The position numbers and the translations under genes are program-made. Positions 6,540 to 13,137 of a stretch of 14,209 nucleotides of DNA are shown here, piece by piece. The DNA is taken from NCBI GenBank assembly GCA_025963345.1, contig JAOPUS010000149.1, positions 1 through 14,209 of the forward strand. Reading direction: 5' to 3'. The first letter of the stretch is position 1, and each line of letters begins with the position of its first letter. The notes below the pieces were generated by a model. It was given only the letters and a program-made list of their open reading frames with translations. It was not told where the DNA came from and did no database searches. Origin of the DNA: Blastococcus sp. GTDB taxonomy: Bacteria; Actinomycetota; Actinomycetes; Mycobacteriales; Geodermatophilaceae.

Positions 6540-8504
6540 ATGCCCGGCGGTCGCAAGGCCCTCGTCGTCGCCACGTACGCCTACAGCGACGGCGGCCTGA
6601 AGCGGCTCGCGGCGCCGGAGCACGACGCGGAGTCCTTCGCGTCCGTCCTGGAGGACCCGGCTATCGCGGGGTTCGACGTCACCATGCTGGTGAACCAGCC
6701 GCACTACGTCGTCGGCGAGGCGATCGCCGACTTCTACACCGGCTGCCGCAGCGATGACCTGACGCTGCTCTACTTCACCGGCCACGGCCTCAAGGACGAC
6801 GAGGGCCGGCTCTACCTGGCGATGACGAACACCCGGCGCGAGGCGCTGATGTTCACCGCGATCTCCGGGGCCCAGCTGAACGACGCGATGGACGCCTCCC
6901 GGTCGCGCCGCAAGGTGTTGATCCTCGACTGCTGCTACAGCGGCGCCTTTCCCGCCGGCCGGAGCGCGAAGGCGGACGAGGGCGTGCAGACCCTGGAGCG
7001 CTTCCAGGGGAAGGGCCGGGCAGTGCTCACCGCCTCGGATGCGACCCAGTACGCGTTCGAGGGCGACGACCTGCGCGGGTCCGGGGCGTCGTCGGTGTTC
7101 ACGCGGTACCTGGTGGAGGCCATCAGCAGCGGGGCCGCGGATCTGGACGAGGACGGCGACATCGCGCTGGACGAGCTCTACAGCTATGTGTACGAGAAGG
7201 TCGTCGCCGAGATGCCGCAGCAGCGGCCGAAGAAGCAGGAGGACGTCGACGGGCGGATCCTCATCGCCCGCAACGTGCACTGGAGGTTGCCCGCCCACCT
7301 GCAGCACGCTCTCGAGAGCCCCATCGCGGCGCAGCGGCTGAGCGCGGTGGACGAGCTCGGTCACCTGCACCGCGCGGGCAACGACGTCGTCCGTACGACC
7401 GTCTTCGGGCACATCGGCACGCTTGCCGCCGACGACAGCCGTTCGGTGTCGGCTGCGGCTACGGCGCTGCTGGAGCGGTTGGACCCGGCCGCCACGCCAG
7501 CCGTGGAGCCACCACCCGCGCTGCAGGCCTCCGCGCAGCCGCTCGCCGCGCATCGGGGGCCCGTTCAGCGGGTGCCCGTGCAGCGCGACGTTCCGGTGAG
7601 CGCGCCTCCCGGCCCGCCGCCGTCGCTGCCCGAGCCGCCGCCGGTCTCCCAGCCCCCGTCACCGCCGGGTCCGTCCGCCGACACCGCCGGTGCCGGGCGC
7701 GCTGAGCGTCAGGGCTTCCCGGTCCCGATCGTCCTCTCGCTGATCATCGTCGGCGGGGCGCTCCAGCTGCTGTCGCGGTTCCTGGTCTTCGAGAGCAGCT
7801 ACGGGCACCTGGCCGCGGACGCCGGGCTCGCCACCCCGCCCTGGGTGCTTGCGGTGGGCCTCCCCTTGGTGGCGGCAGGCCAGCTGCTACGGGTTCGGGG
7901 GACCGAGCCGTGGGCGCTCGCACTGAGCGGCGGATTGGTGGCCGGGGCGGCCCTGTGCCAACTGGACCAGGCCCTCGCTTACACCTCGTACCTGCTGAGC
8001 CCCGACGTCGGCGACACTCCGGGCCCCGGCTTCTGGGCGGCCGTGCTGGGCACGGTGGTCCTGCTCGCCTGCGCGGTCATGGTGCTCAGCGGACCGGTCT
8101 TCCGGGCCCGGCCGAGACTGTTGCGGGAGTGGCGGGCGCCCGTCGCGACCCTCCTGGTCCTCGGCGCTCTGACGGTGCGGCTGGATGTCTTCGCCGACGT
8201 CTCGTACTGGTTCACGCGCAACGAACCGGCGATCCTGCTCGCCGCCGCATGTCTGCCGCTGACGCTCTTGAGACTGAATCGGCCCCAGCGGTGGCTCGGC
8301 CTCACCGCGGTGACGATCTTCGGTCCCTGGGTCTGCGCTGCGCACGTCTACGCGCTGAGCTACCAATCCTTCCCGCTCGACTCGACCGCAGCGGTCGTGG
8401 GCATCGTGACCGCGCTCGTCAGCGTGGCCGCCTGCTGGCTCGCTCAACTCGGCCCGCGCGGTGCATCACAGCCGGTCGGCGACGGCCGGCGGCCACACGA
8501 CTGA
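6540..8504 (+). CDS. Caspase-like peptidase (C14) with HEAT-like segment and polytopic membrane domain
   Basis: The 654-residue protein has four parts. (1) A caspase-like peptidase domain, about 1-245: the strand KALVVATYAY opens the fold, LLYFTGHGLKDDEG holds catalytic His82 and LILDCCYSG holds catalytic Cys132 (DxC motif). (2) A helical segment, about 250-315 (PIAAQRLSAVDELGHL ... LAADDSRSVSAAATALL), resembling the HEAT-like part often attached to actinobacterial caspase effectors. (3) A Pro-rich, probably disordered linker, about 320-390. (4) About eight predicted transmembrane helices, near 394-417, 434-451, 458-482, 498-521, 533-552, 563-580, 585-607 and 615-637. Both catalytic residues are present, so it is probably active, with the peptidase on the cytoplasmic side. 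It lies 4 nt after the EACC1-like gene with no clear Shine-Dalgarno sequence, so coupling is likely. By family precedent it is a conflict or death effector that cleaves unknown proteins. The role of the membrane domain (anchor, sensor or pore) is open. Confidence 0.85.
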   Translation: MPGGRKALVVATYAYSDGGLKRLAAPEHDAESFASVLEDPAIAGFDVTMLVNQPHYVVGEAIADFYTGCRSDDLTLLYFTGHGLKDDEGRLYLAMTNTRREALMFTAISGAQLNDAMDASRSRRKVLILDCCYSGAFPAGRSAKADEGVQTLERFQGKGRAVLTASDATQYAFEGDDLRGSGASSVFTRYLVEAISSGAADLDEDGDIALDELYSYVYEKVVAEMPQQRPKKQEDVDGRILIARNVHWRLPAHLQHALESPIAAQRLSAVDELGHLHRAGNDVVRTTVFGHIGTLAADDSRSVSAAATALLERLDPAATPAVEPPPALQASAQPLAAHRGPVQRVPVQRDVPVSAPPGPPPSLPEPPPVSQPPSPPGPSADTAGAGRAERQGFPVPIVLSLIIVGGALQLLSRFLVFESSYGHLAADAGLATPPWVLAVGLPLVAAGQLLRVRGTEPWALALSGGLVAGAALCQLDQALAYTSYLLSPDVGDTPGPGFWAAVLGTVVLLACAVMVLSGPVFRARPRLLREWRAPVATLLVLGALTVRLDVFADVSYWFTRNEPAILLAAACLPLTLLRLNRPQRWLGLTAVTIFGPWVCAAHVYALSYQSFPLDSTAAVVGIVTALVSVAACWLAQLGPRGASQPVGDGRRPHD

Positions 8505-8517
8505 GAAGCGCTCGAAG

Positions 8518-8534
8518 ACGACCTGGTGGGTCGT
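8518..8534 (+). terminator. Hairpin after the caspase-like gene
   Basis: ACGACC, a TGGTG loop and GGTCGT form a perfect 6-bp stem 13 nt after the stop at 8504. There is no U-tract. It could terminate the EACC1/caspase transcript before the aminotransferase promoter. Confidence 0.35.
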
Positions 8535-8570
8535 GCGTGTCCTGTGCAGGCAGGGTTCGACCTCGCGGGT

Positions 8571-8576
8571 TAGCGT
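8571..8576 (+). promoter_or_regulatory. Leaderless-type -10 box of the aminotransferase gene
   Basis: TAGCGT (TANNNT) ends 7 nt before ATG 8584. No Shine-Dalgarno sequence lies between, so a leaderless mRNA is likely. This also supports the ATG over longer upstream readings. No clear -35 element is seen. Confidence 0.5.
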
Positions 8577-8583
8577 CCCGGGC

Positions 8584-9672
8584 ATGCCGCTGCGTGCCCG
8601 CACCCTGCTCGGACCCGGACCGTCCAACCCCTACCCGGAGGCGACGGTCGCCCTCGGGGAGCCGCTACTGGGTCACCTGGACCCGGTGTTCCTCGGGATC
8701 CTCGACGAGACCTCCGAGCGTCTCCGGCAGGTGTTCGGCACCGCCAACCGGCGCACCCTGCCCCTGTCGGCAACCGGCTCGGCCGGCATGGAGGCCGCGT
8801 TCGTCAACACGGTCGGACCGGGCGACGTCGTCGTCGTGGCGGTCAACGGCCTGTTCGGCGAGCGCATGGTCGAGGTCGCCTCGCGGTGTGGGGCCGAGGT
8901 CATCCGGGTCGACCACGAGTGGGGGCAGCCGGTCGACGCCGCCCGGGTGCTCGCGGCCCATCCGTCTCCGAAGCTGATCGCCGCGGTGCACGCCGAGACC
9001 TCGACGGGGGTGCTGTCCGACCTCGAGCCGCTGGCCGCGGGCAAGGGTGACGCGCTGCTGCTGGCCGACTGCGTGACCTCGCTCGGCGGCATCCCGGTGC
9101 GCCTCGACGACTGGGGGGTCGACCTCGCCTACTCCGGCTCGCAGAAGTGCCTGGGGGTGGCACCGGGTCTCGCGCCGTTCACGATCAACGACCGGGCATG
9201 GGAACGGCGGATCGAGAAGCCGCAGAGCTGGTACCTCGACCTCGGGCTGCTCGGCGGCTACGCGGGGGAGGCCGCCGGTTCCGGGCGGACCTACCACCAC
9301 ACGGCGCCGACAGGGATGGTCGTCTCGCTGCACGCGGGCCTCGGCCGGATCCTCGAGGAGGGCCTGGACGCCGTCCACGCCCGGCACGCCGAGGCCGGCC
9401 GGATGCTGCACGAGGGCCTGCAGAAGCTCGGGCTGGAACTGTTCGCAGCCGAGGGCCATCGGCTGCCGGAGCTGACGACGGTGAAGGTGCCGGACGGCGT
9501 GGACTCCGCCTCCGTCCGTAAGGAACTGCTGGAGCGCTACGACCTGGAGATCGGCGGCGGGGTGGGCGCCTACGCGGCCACGGTGTGGCGGATCGGCCTC
9601 ATGGGCGCCAATGCCACACCGGACAAGGTTCTGCTCGTTCTGGCCGCCCTGAAGGACATCCTCGCCCGGTGA
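8584..9672 (+). CDS. Class V PLP-dependent aminotransferase (alanine/serine--glyoxylate type)
   Basis: The 362-residue protein is a fold-type I PLP enzyme of the alanine-glyoxylate/serine-pyruvate aminotransferase group, cytoplasmic in bacteria. The N-terminus LGPGPSNPYPEA is typical of the family. ATGSAGMEA (63-71) binds the cofactor phosphate, Asp162 in LLADCVTSLGG contacts the pyridine nitrogen, and Lys188 in SGSQKCLG is the Schiff-base lysine. The Tyr-His-His stretch (YHHTAPT) is the conserved substrate-site motif. The likely reaction is amino transfer to glyoxylate from alanine, serine or a related donor. A ureidoglycine-glyoxylate role is possible within the same family, but no purine-catabolism neighbours are seen. 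The length is normal. The ATG at 8584 agrees with a leaderless promoter 7 nt upstream. It stands alone, between the EACC1/caspase pair and a convergent accessory gene. Confidence 0.92.
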   Translation: MPLRARTLLGPGPSNPYPEATVALGEPLLGHLDPVFLGILDETSERLRQVFGTANRRTLPLSATGSAGMEAAFVNTVGPGDVVVVAVNGLFGERMVEVASRCGAEVIRVDHEWGQPVDAARVLAAHPSPKLIAAVHAETSTGVLSDLEPLAAGKGDALLLADCVTSLGGIPVRLDDWGVDLAYSGSQKCLGVAPGLAPFTINDRAWERRIEKPQSWYLDLGLLGGYAGEAAGSGRTYHHTAPTGMVVSLHAGLGRILEEGLDAVHARHAEAGRMLHEGLQKLGLELFAAEGHRLPELTTVKVPDGVDSASVRKELLERYDLEIGGGVGAYAATVWRIGLMGANATPDKVLLVLAALKDILAR

Positions 9673-9681
9673 TACCCAGTT

Positions 9682-9750
9682 GATCATCGGATCCGTGCTC
9701 AAGCAGCCGGTGTGTCCTGCCGTGTCGCGTGCACCGATCCGATGATCGAC
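9682..9750 (+). repeat. 69-bp inverted-repeat element, copy 1
   Basis: The left arm TTGATCATCGGATCCGTGC (9680-9698) and right arm (9731-9749) are complementary over 19 bp with 2 mismatches and enclose a loop of about 32 nt. A second copy lies at 10717-10785 in the same orientation and of equal length. The shared blocks are GATCATCGGATC, GCCGTGTCGCGTGCAC and ATCCGATGATCGAC. The element sits between the convergent aminotransferase (stop 9672) and the DUF559-like gene (stop 9756). It could act as a bidirectional terminator or be a dispersed REP/MITE-like sequence. Confidence 0.75.
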
Positions 9751-9755
9751 AGCGG

Positions 9756-10625
9756 TCAGCTGGACCATCCCCGGGACATGAGGGCTCGCCGCGTCCGGTG
9801 GACGACAGCGGTCGGCCCGGACAGGTGCCTGCCTGCGAACCGGAGGACCAGCCAGCCGTCCGCCGCCATGAGCGAGTGCCGGTCGACATCACGGCCGAAC
9901 TGGACCCGCTCGGCGTGCTGGCGCCCCTCGTACTCCAGCGCGATCTTCCATTCCGAGTAGCCCAGATCCGCGTGGGCGACCTTCCGCCCCCAACGATCGA
10001 AGATCGGGATCTGCACCTCGGGTGCCGGCAGGCCGTCGGCGATCAGCCAGTACCGGAGGAGGCTCTCCGGACGGGAAGCGGCCCGCGGATCGAGCAACCC
10101 AGCGCATGCGCGAGCCCGGGCGACTCCGCGTATCCCGGCTGCACGGAGCAGTCTCTCCTCCAGGTCGGCGGGGAGCAGGTGCCCTGCTCGCATCAGGGCA
10201 TCCCCGATCGCCACGAGCTCGGCTTCGGGATGTCGCGCCGCAAGGTCGAGGAAGACCTGGGCCGGCGACGTGAGCCGGAGCCCGCGGTGCGAGATGACGT
10301 CGTCCGTGCCCAGCTGCCGGACGTGCACGGCCAGACCGGCCCGCTGCGGTAGCACGCGTCGCGGGCCCAGCACCGCCTGCACCGCGCTGGGAGCCTCAAG
10401 GGGCGCGCTCAGCAGGGTTCCGGCAGTCTCGAGACCGAACGCGGCATCGGCGGGGAGCAATTTCGCCCACGCGTGGCACCGCGCCTCCACGGTCGCCGGT
10501 ATCGCCCGCGAGATGAAGAGGCCGTGGGCGACCGGTAGACCGTCCTGCTGGATCTGCCGACGCGTGACGCCACGGGTACGGGCCTCACGCCAGGTGTACG
10601 TCAGCTCGAGCGGGATGTCCTCCAT
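9756..10625 (-). CDS. DUF559/Vsr-like nuclease-fold protein with AbiEi-like N-terminus
   Basis: The 289-residue protein belongs to an abundant actinobacterial accessory family. The N-terminal region (about 10-45, REARTRGVTRRQIQQDG ... HGLFISR) looks like the winged-helix start of AbiEi-type antitoxins. The central part (60-130) includes a hydrophobic LTSPAQVFLDLA helix. The C-terminal region (about 183-285) matches the DUF559/very-short-patch-repair-like PD-(D/E)XK fold: Glu187 (RPESLLRYWL), Asp220 (HADLGY), Glu231/Glu233 (ALEYEGRQH), and the closing GWLVLRF strand. The acidic residues suggest a metal-dependent nuclease, but activity is inferred, and no AbiEii-type toxin neighbour is present. 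The start is ATG 10623-10625. No good Shine-Dalgarno sequence precedes it, and a 13-base palindrome abuts the start codon. Two copies of an inverted-repeat element flank it, which suggests an inserted unit. Confidence 0.75.
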   Translation of the reverse strand: MEDIPLELTYTWREARTRGVTRRQIQQDGLPVAHGLFISRAIPATVEARCHAWAKLLPADAAFGLETAGTLLSAPLEAPSAVQAVLGPRRVLPQRAGLAVHVRQLGTDDVISHRGLRLTSPAQVFLDLAARHPEAELVAIGDALMRAGHLLPADLEERLLRAAGIRGVARARACAGLLDPRAASRPESLLRYWLIADGLPAPEVQIPIFDRWGRKVAHADLGYSEWKIALEYEGRQHAERVQFGRDVDRHSLMAADGWLVLRFAGRHLSGPTAVVHRTRRALMSRGWSS

Positions 10626-10638
10626 CGACGGACCGTCG
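10626..10638. promoter_or_regulatory. Perfect short palindrome abutting the DUF559-like gene start
   Basis: CGACGG-A-CCGTCG is a perfect 6-bp inverted repeat immediately next to the ATG of the minus-strand gene. It could be an operator or a 5' hairpin that hides the start codon, but short GC palindromes arise by chance in such DNA. Confidence 0.25.
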
Positions 10639-10716
10639 CCCGGCGCCGGCGGTACGCCCGGCTCGCGACTCCATCTGTGGACGACACCAGCCCTGTGGAT
10701 CCAGCGGGTCGGTCAC

Positions 10717-10785
10717 GATCATCGGATCGATGCACGTGCGCTCGGCGGGTCGGGCCGTGTCGCGTGCACGAATCCGATGATCGAC
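10717..10785 (+). repeat. 69-bp inverted-repeat element, copy 2
   Basis: This is a collinear copy of the element at 9682-9750, with about 55 of 69 bases identical by hand count and the same 25-base central spacer. Its arms (10716-10736 and about 10763-10783) pair over 21 bp with 3 mismatches. It lies just past the stop of the minus-strand aldo/keto reductase (10798) and upstream of the DUF559-like gene. The copies are 1,035 bp apart and bracket that gene. Confidence 0.75.
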
Positions 10786-10797
10786 CGGACGAGGCCG

Positions 10798-11667
10798 TCA
10801 CGCGGTGTTCAGCCGGGCCAGCTGATCGGGTGAGAGGTCGAGGTCCGCGGCGGCGGCCGAGTCGATGATCGACGTCGGCCGGGTCGCCCCCGGGATCGGC
10901 AGGACGACGTCGGCCTGCGCGAGGTGCCACGCCAGCGTGACCCGGTAGACCGAGACCCCCAGCTCGGCAGCCACCTCCGCGAACGCGGGGGCCTCCGCGT
11001 CCAGCGCGCCGGCCGCCGACACCCCGCCGAAGGGGCTCCACGGCAACCAGGCCAGACCGAGCGAGGCGGAGTGCTCGAGCTCGACCGCCGAGGAGCGGTA
11101 GCCCGGCGAGAACTGGTTCTGCACGCTCACCAGGGCGTCGCCCACGATCGCGCGGGCGGCGTCGATCTGGGCGTTGTTCGCGTTCGAGATCCCGACCATG
11201 CGCACCAGTCCGTCGTCGAAGAGCGATCGGAGGCCGCCCATCGACTCCTCCCACGGCGTCGCCGGATCCGGCCGGTGGAGCTGGTACAGCCCGATCACAT
11301 CGACGTGCAGCCGTCGCAGTGAGGCCTCGCACGCTTTCCGGAGGTAGCCCGGGGACCCGTCGAGTCCCCACTCACGGCCCTGCCGGGTGTGGCCGCCCTT
11401 GGTCGCCACGAGGACGTTCGCGCGCCCGTAGGAGCGCAGCGCGAGCGCGACCAGCTCCTCGTTGTGTCCGAACTCGGCCTCGTCGTAGGAGTAGGCGTCC
11501 GCGGTGTCGATCAGGGTCACCCCGGCGTCCAGGGCGGCGTGCACCACGACTTCCGCGTCCGCGGGGGAGGGGCGGGGCTGCTTCGTGGAGAGAGGCATCG
11601 CGCCGAGGCCGATGGCCCCGACAGTCATCCGGCCGACGGTGTCATTCCCGATGCTTCGCTGTCGCAC
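10798..11667 (-). CDS. Aldo/keto reductase (second, divergent from rarA)
   Basis: The 289-residue NADPH-dependent aldo/keto reductase has a complete tetrad: Asp54 and Tyr59 (LIDTADAYSY), Lys90 (VATKGG) and His131 (LYQLHRPDP). It ends with a PIPGATRPTSI cofactor-binding segment. The substrate is unknown. It is clearly a different subfamily from the reductase at 3327. I chose the GTG at plus-strand 11665-11667 (VRQRSIGNDTVG), which gives the usual beta-hairpin start. The ATG 13 codons further in (MTVGAIGLG) is a possible later start. The open frame runs further upstream through rarA, but that part is low-complexity, Arg-rich shadow sequence. It is divergent from rarA with 35 bp between start codons, so the promoters overlap. 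Confidence 0.85.
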   Translation of the reverse strand: MRQRSIGNDTVGRMTVGAIGLGAMPLSTKQPRPSPADAEVVVHAALDAGVTLIDTADAYSYDEAEFGHNEELVALALRSYGRANVLVATKGGHTRQGREWGLDGSPGYLRKACEASLRRLHVDVIGLYQLHRPDPATPWEESMGGLRSLFDDGLVRMVGISNANNAQIDAARAIVGDALVSVQNQFSPGYRSSAVELEHSASLGLAWLPWSPFGGVSAAGALDAEAPAFAEVAAELGVSVYRVTLAWHLAQADVVLPIPGATRPTSIIDSAAAADLDLSPDQLARLNTA

Positions 11668-11689
11668 AGGTTCCGTCGTGCCCCGCGGG

Positions 11690-11695
11690 TAGCGT
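11690..11695 (+). promoter_or_regulatory. Leaderless-type -10 box of rarA
   Basis: TAGCGT ends 7 nt before GTG 11703, the same hexamer and spacing as upstream of the aminotransferase gene. The 35-bp divergent gap leaves no room for a separate leader with a Shine-Dalgarno sequence. The promoter region overlaps the 5' end of the divergent reductase. Confidence 0.5.
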
Positions 11696-11702
11696 CGCAA
11701 CC

Positions 11703-13040
11703 GTGAGTTCGCTGTTCGACGACCCCGTGGAGACCACCGAAGCCGCGGCGGTCGATCCGGGTGCACCGCTCGCCGTGCGGATGCGGCCACGTGCGCTCGC
11801 CGAGGTCGTCGGCCAGCAGCACCTGCTGGGTGAGCGCGCACCGCTACGCCGTCTGGTGGAGTCCGACGAGCCGATGTCCTTGGTCCTCTACGGCCCGCCC
11901 GGCACCGGCAAGACGACGCTCGCGCACGTCATCTCCCTCGCCACCAAGCGGCAGTTCGTGCAGCTCTCCGCCCTCGACTCCGGGGTCAAGGAGGTCCGCG
12001 CGGTCATCACCGCCGCCAAGCGCGAGCTGACCTTCGCCGGCCGCCGCACCGTGCTGTTCATCGACGAGGTCCACCGGTTCTCCAAGACCCAGCAGGACTC
12101 GCTGCTGAGCGCGGTGGAGGACCGCATCGTCAGCCTGATCGCGGCCACGACCGAGAACCCGTTCTTCTCCGTGGTCAGCCCGCTGCTGTCGCGCAGCCTC
12201 GTGCTGGCGCTGCAGCCGCTCAGCGACGACGACATCCGTGCCGTGCTGCACCGGGCACTCACCAGCGAGCGGGGGCTCGAGGGCGCGGTCACGTTGACCG
12301 AGGAGGCCGAGGGCCACCTCGTGCGCGTCGCCGGCGGGGACGCCCGCAAGGCGCTGACCGCCCTGGAGTCCGGGGCCGGGGCCGCGAAGGCCGCGGGCAC
12401 CGACGTGCTGGACCTCGCGACCCTGGAGACGGCGGTCGCACAGGCCGCCGTCCGCTACGACCGGCAGGGCGACCAGCACTACGACGTCGCCAGCGCGCTG
12501 ATCAAGAGCATCCGCGGCAGTGACGTCGACGCGGCGCTGCACTACCTGGCCCGGATGATCGAGGCGGGGGAGGACCCGCGCTTCATCGCGCGCCGACTGG
12601 TCATCTCGGCGAGTGAGGACATCGGCATGGCCGACCCGACGGCGCTGCTCACCGCCGTTGCCGCCGCCGACGCGGTCGCGTTCATCGGGATGCCCGAGGG
12701 GCGCATCCCGCTGGCGCAGGCCACCGTCCACCTGGCCACCTCGCCGAAGTCCAACGCCGCCTACACCGGCATCAACGAGGCGGTCGCCGACGTCCGGGCG
12801 GGGCTGGCCGGCCCGGTGCCGCCGGGGCTGCGGGACGCCCATTACGCCGGCGCGAAGAAGCTCGGGCACGGCAAGACCTACGACTACCCGCACGCCCATC
12901 CCGACGGCGTCGTGCCGCAGCAGTACCCACCGGACGCCCTCGTCGGGCGCGACTACTACCGGCCCACCACGCGCGGCGCCGAGGGACCGATCGCGGCGCG
13001 GCTGGCCCGGCTGCGGGAGATCATCCGCCGGACTCGCTGA
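11703..13040 (+). CDS. rarA: Replication-associated recombination protein A (RarA/MgsA AAA+ ATPase)
   Basis: The 445-residue AAA+ ATPase of the RarA/Mgs1/WRNIP1 family acts at stalled or gapped replication forks. It loads by displacing DNA ends and is related to clamp-loader subunits. Walker A is GPPGTGKT (64-71), Walker B LFIDEVHRF (118-126), sensor 1 ATTENP (148-153), and SPLLSR (159-164) carries the arginine finger. The C-terminal part has the family-specific MgsA tetramerisation and lid region, with EDIGMADP, the SNAAY segment and a closing LGHGKTYDYPHAHPDG stretch. The length is typical. GTG 11703 is chosen because it gives the standard N-terminus (SSLFDDP) and has a -10 box 7 nt upstream. 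A longer open frame from 11319 only reads the antisense of the reductase. It lies upstream of DUF948 and alaS, as in other actinobacteria. Confidence 0.95.
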   Translation: MSSLFDDPVETTEAAAVDPGAPLAVRMRPRALAEVVGQQHLLGERAPLRRLVESDEPMSLVLYGPPGTGKTTLAHVISLATKRQFVQLSALDSGVKEVRAVITAAKRELTFAGRRTVLFIDEVHRFSKTQQDSLLSAVEDRIVSLIAATTENPFFSVVSPLLSRSLVLALQPLSDDDIRAVLHRALTSERGLEGAVTLTEEAEGHLVRVAGGDARKALTALESGAGAAKAAGTDVLDLATLETAVAQAAVRYDRQGDQHYDVASALIKSIRGSDVDAALHYLARMIEAGEDPRFIARRLVISASEDIGMADPTALLTAVAAADAVAFIGMPEGRIPLAQATVHLATSPKSNAAYTGINEAVADVRAGLAGPVPPGLRDAHYAGAKKLGHGKTYDYPHAHPDGVVPQQYPPDALVGRDYYRPTTRGAEGPIAARLARLREIIRRTR

Positions 13041-13079
13041 GCGCCCGGCGGGGGACGGACGCCGAACCGAGGCCGCGAC

Positions 13080-13085
13080 TACTGT
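13080..13085 (+). promoter_or_regulatory. Candidate -10 box before the DUF948 gene
   Basis: TACTGT fits TANNNT and would give a leader of about 46 nt before GTG 13138. AGGAG (13128-13132) lies 5 nt before the start as a ribosome binding site. No -35 box is recognised. Confidence 0.35.
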
Positions 13086-13137
13086 GACGGGGCCGGGACG
13101 TCGCCGGTTCAGCCGCTCACCCAGAACAGGAGCACGC

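Noticed and set aside
9712..10352. Plus-strand open frames across the repeat element and DUF559-like gene
   Set aside because: Low-complexity antisense translations without motifs; the minus-strand protein has a recognisable nuclease-type C-terminus.
10676..10684. DnaA-box-like TGTGGACGA, with a related TGTGGATCC 18 bp away
   Set aside because: One site is one base off the TTGTCCACA consensus and the other matches poorly. There is no cluster, AT-rich region or dnaA/dnaN context, so chance is likelier than an origin.
11319..11702. 128-codon N-terminal extension of rarA
   Set aside because: It reads the opposite strand of the aldo/keto reductase, is Arg-rich, and lacks family similarity. GTG 11703 gives the normal RarA N-terminus with a promoter directly upstream.
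11668..11841. 58-codon N-terminal extension of the minus-strand aldo/keto reductase
   Set aside because: It overlaps the start of rarA in antisense and is Arg/Pro-rich. The reductase fold begins at the GTG at 11667.
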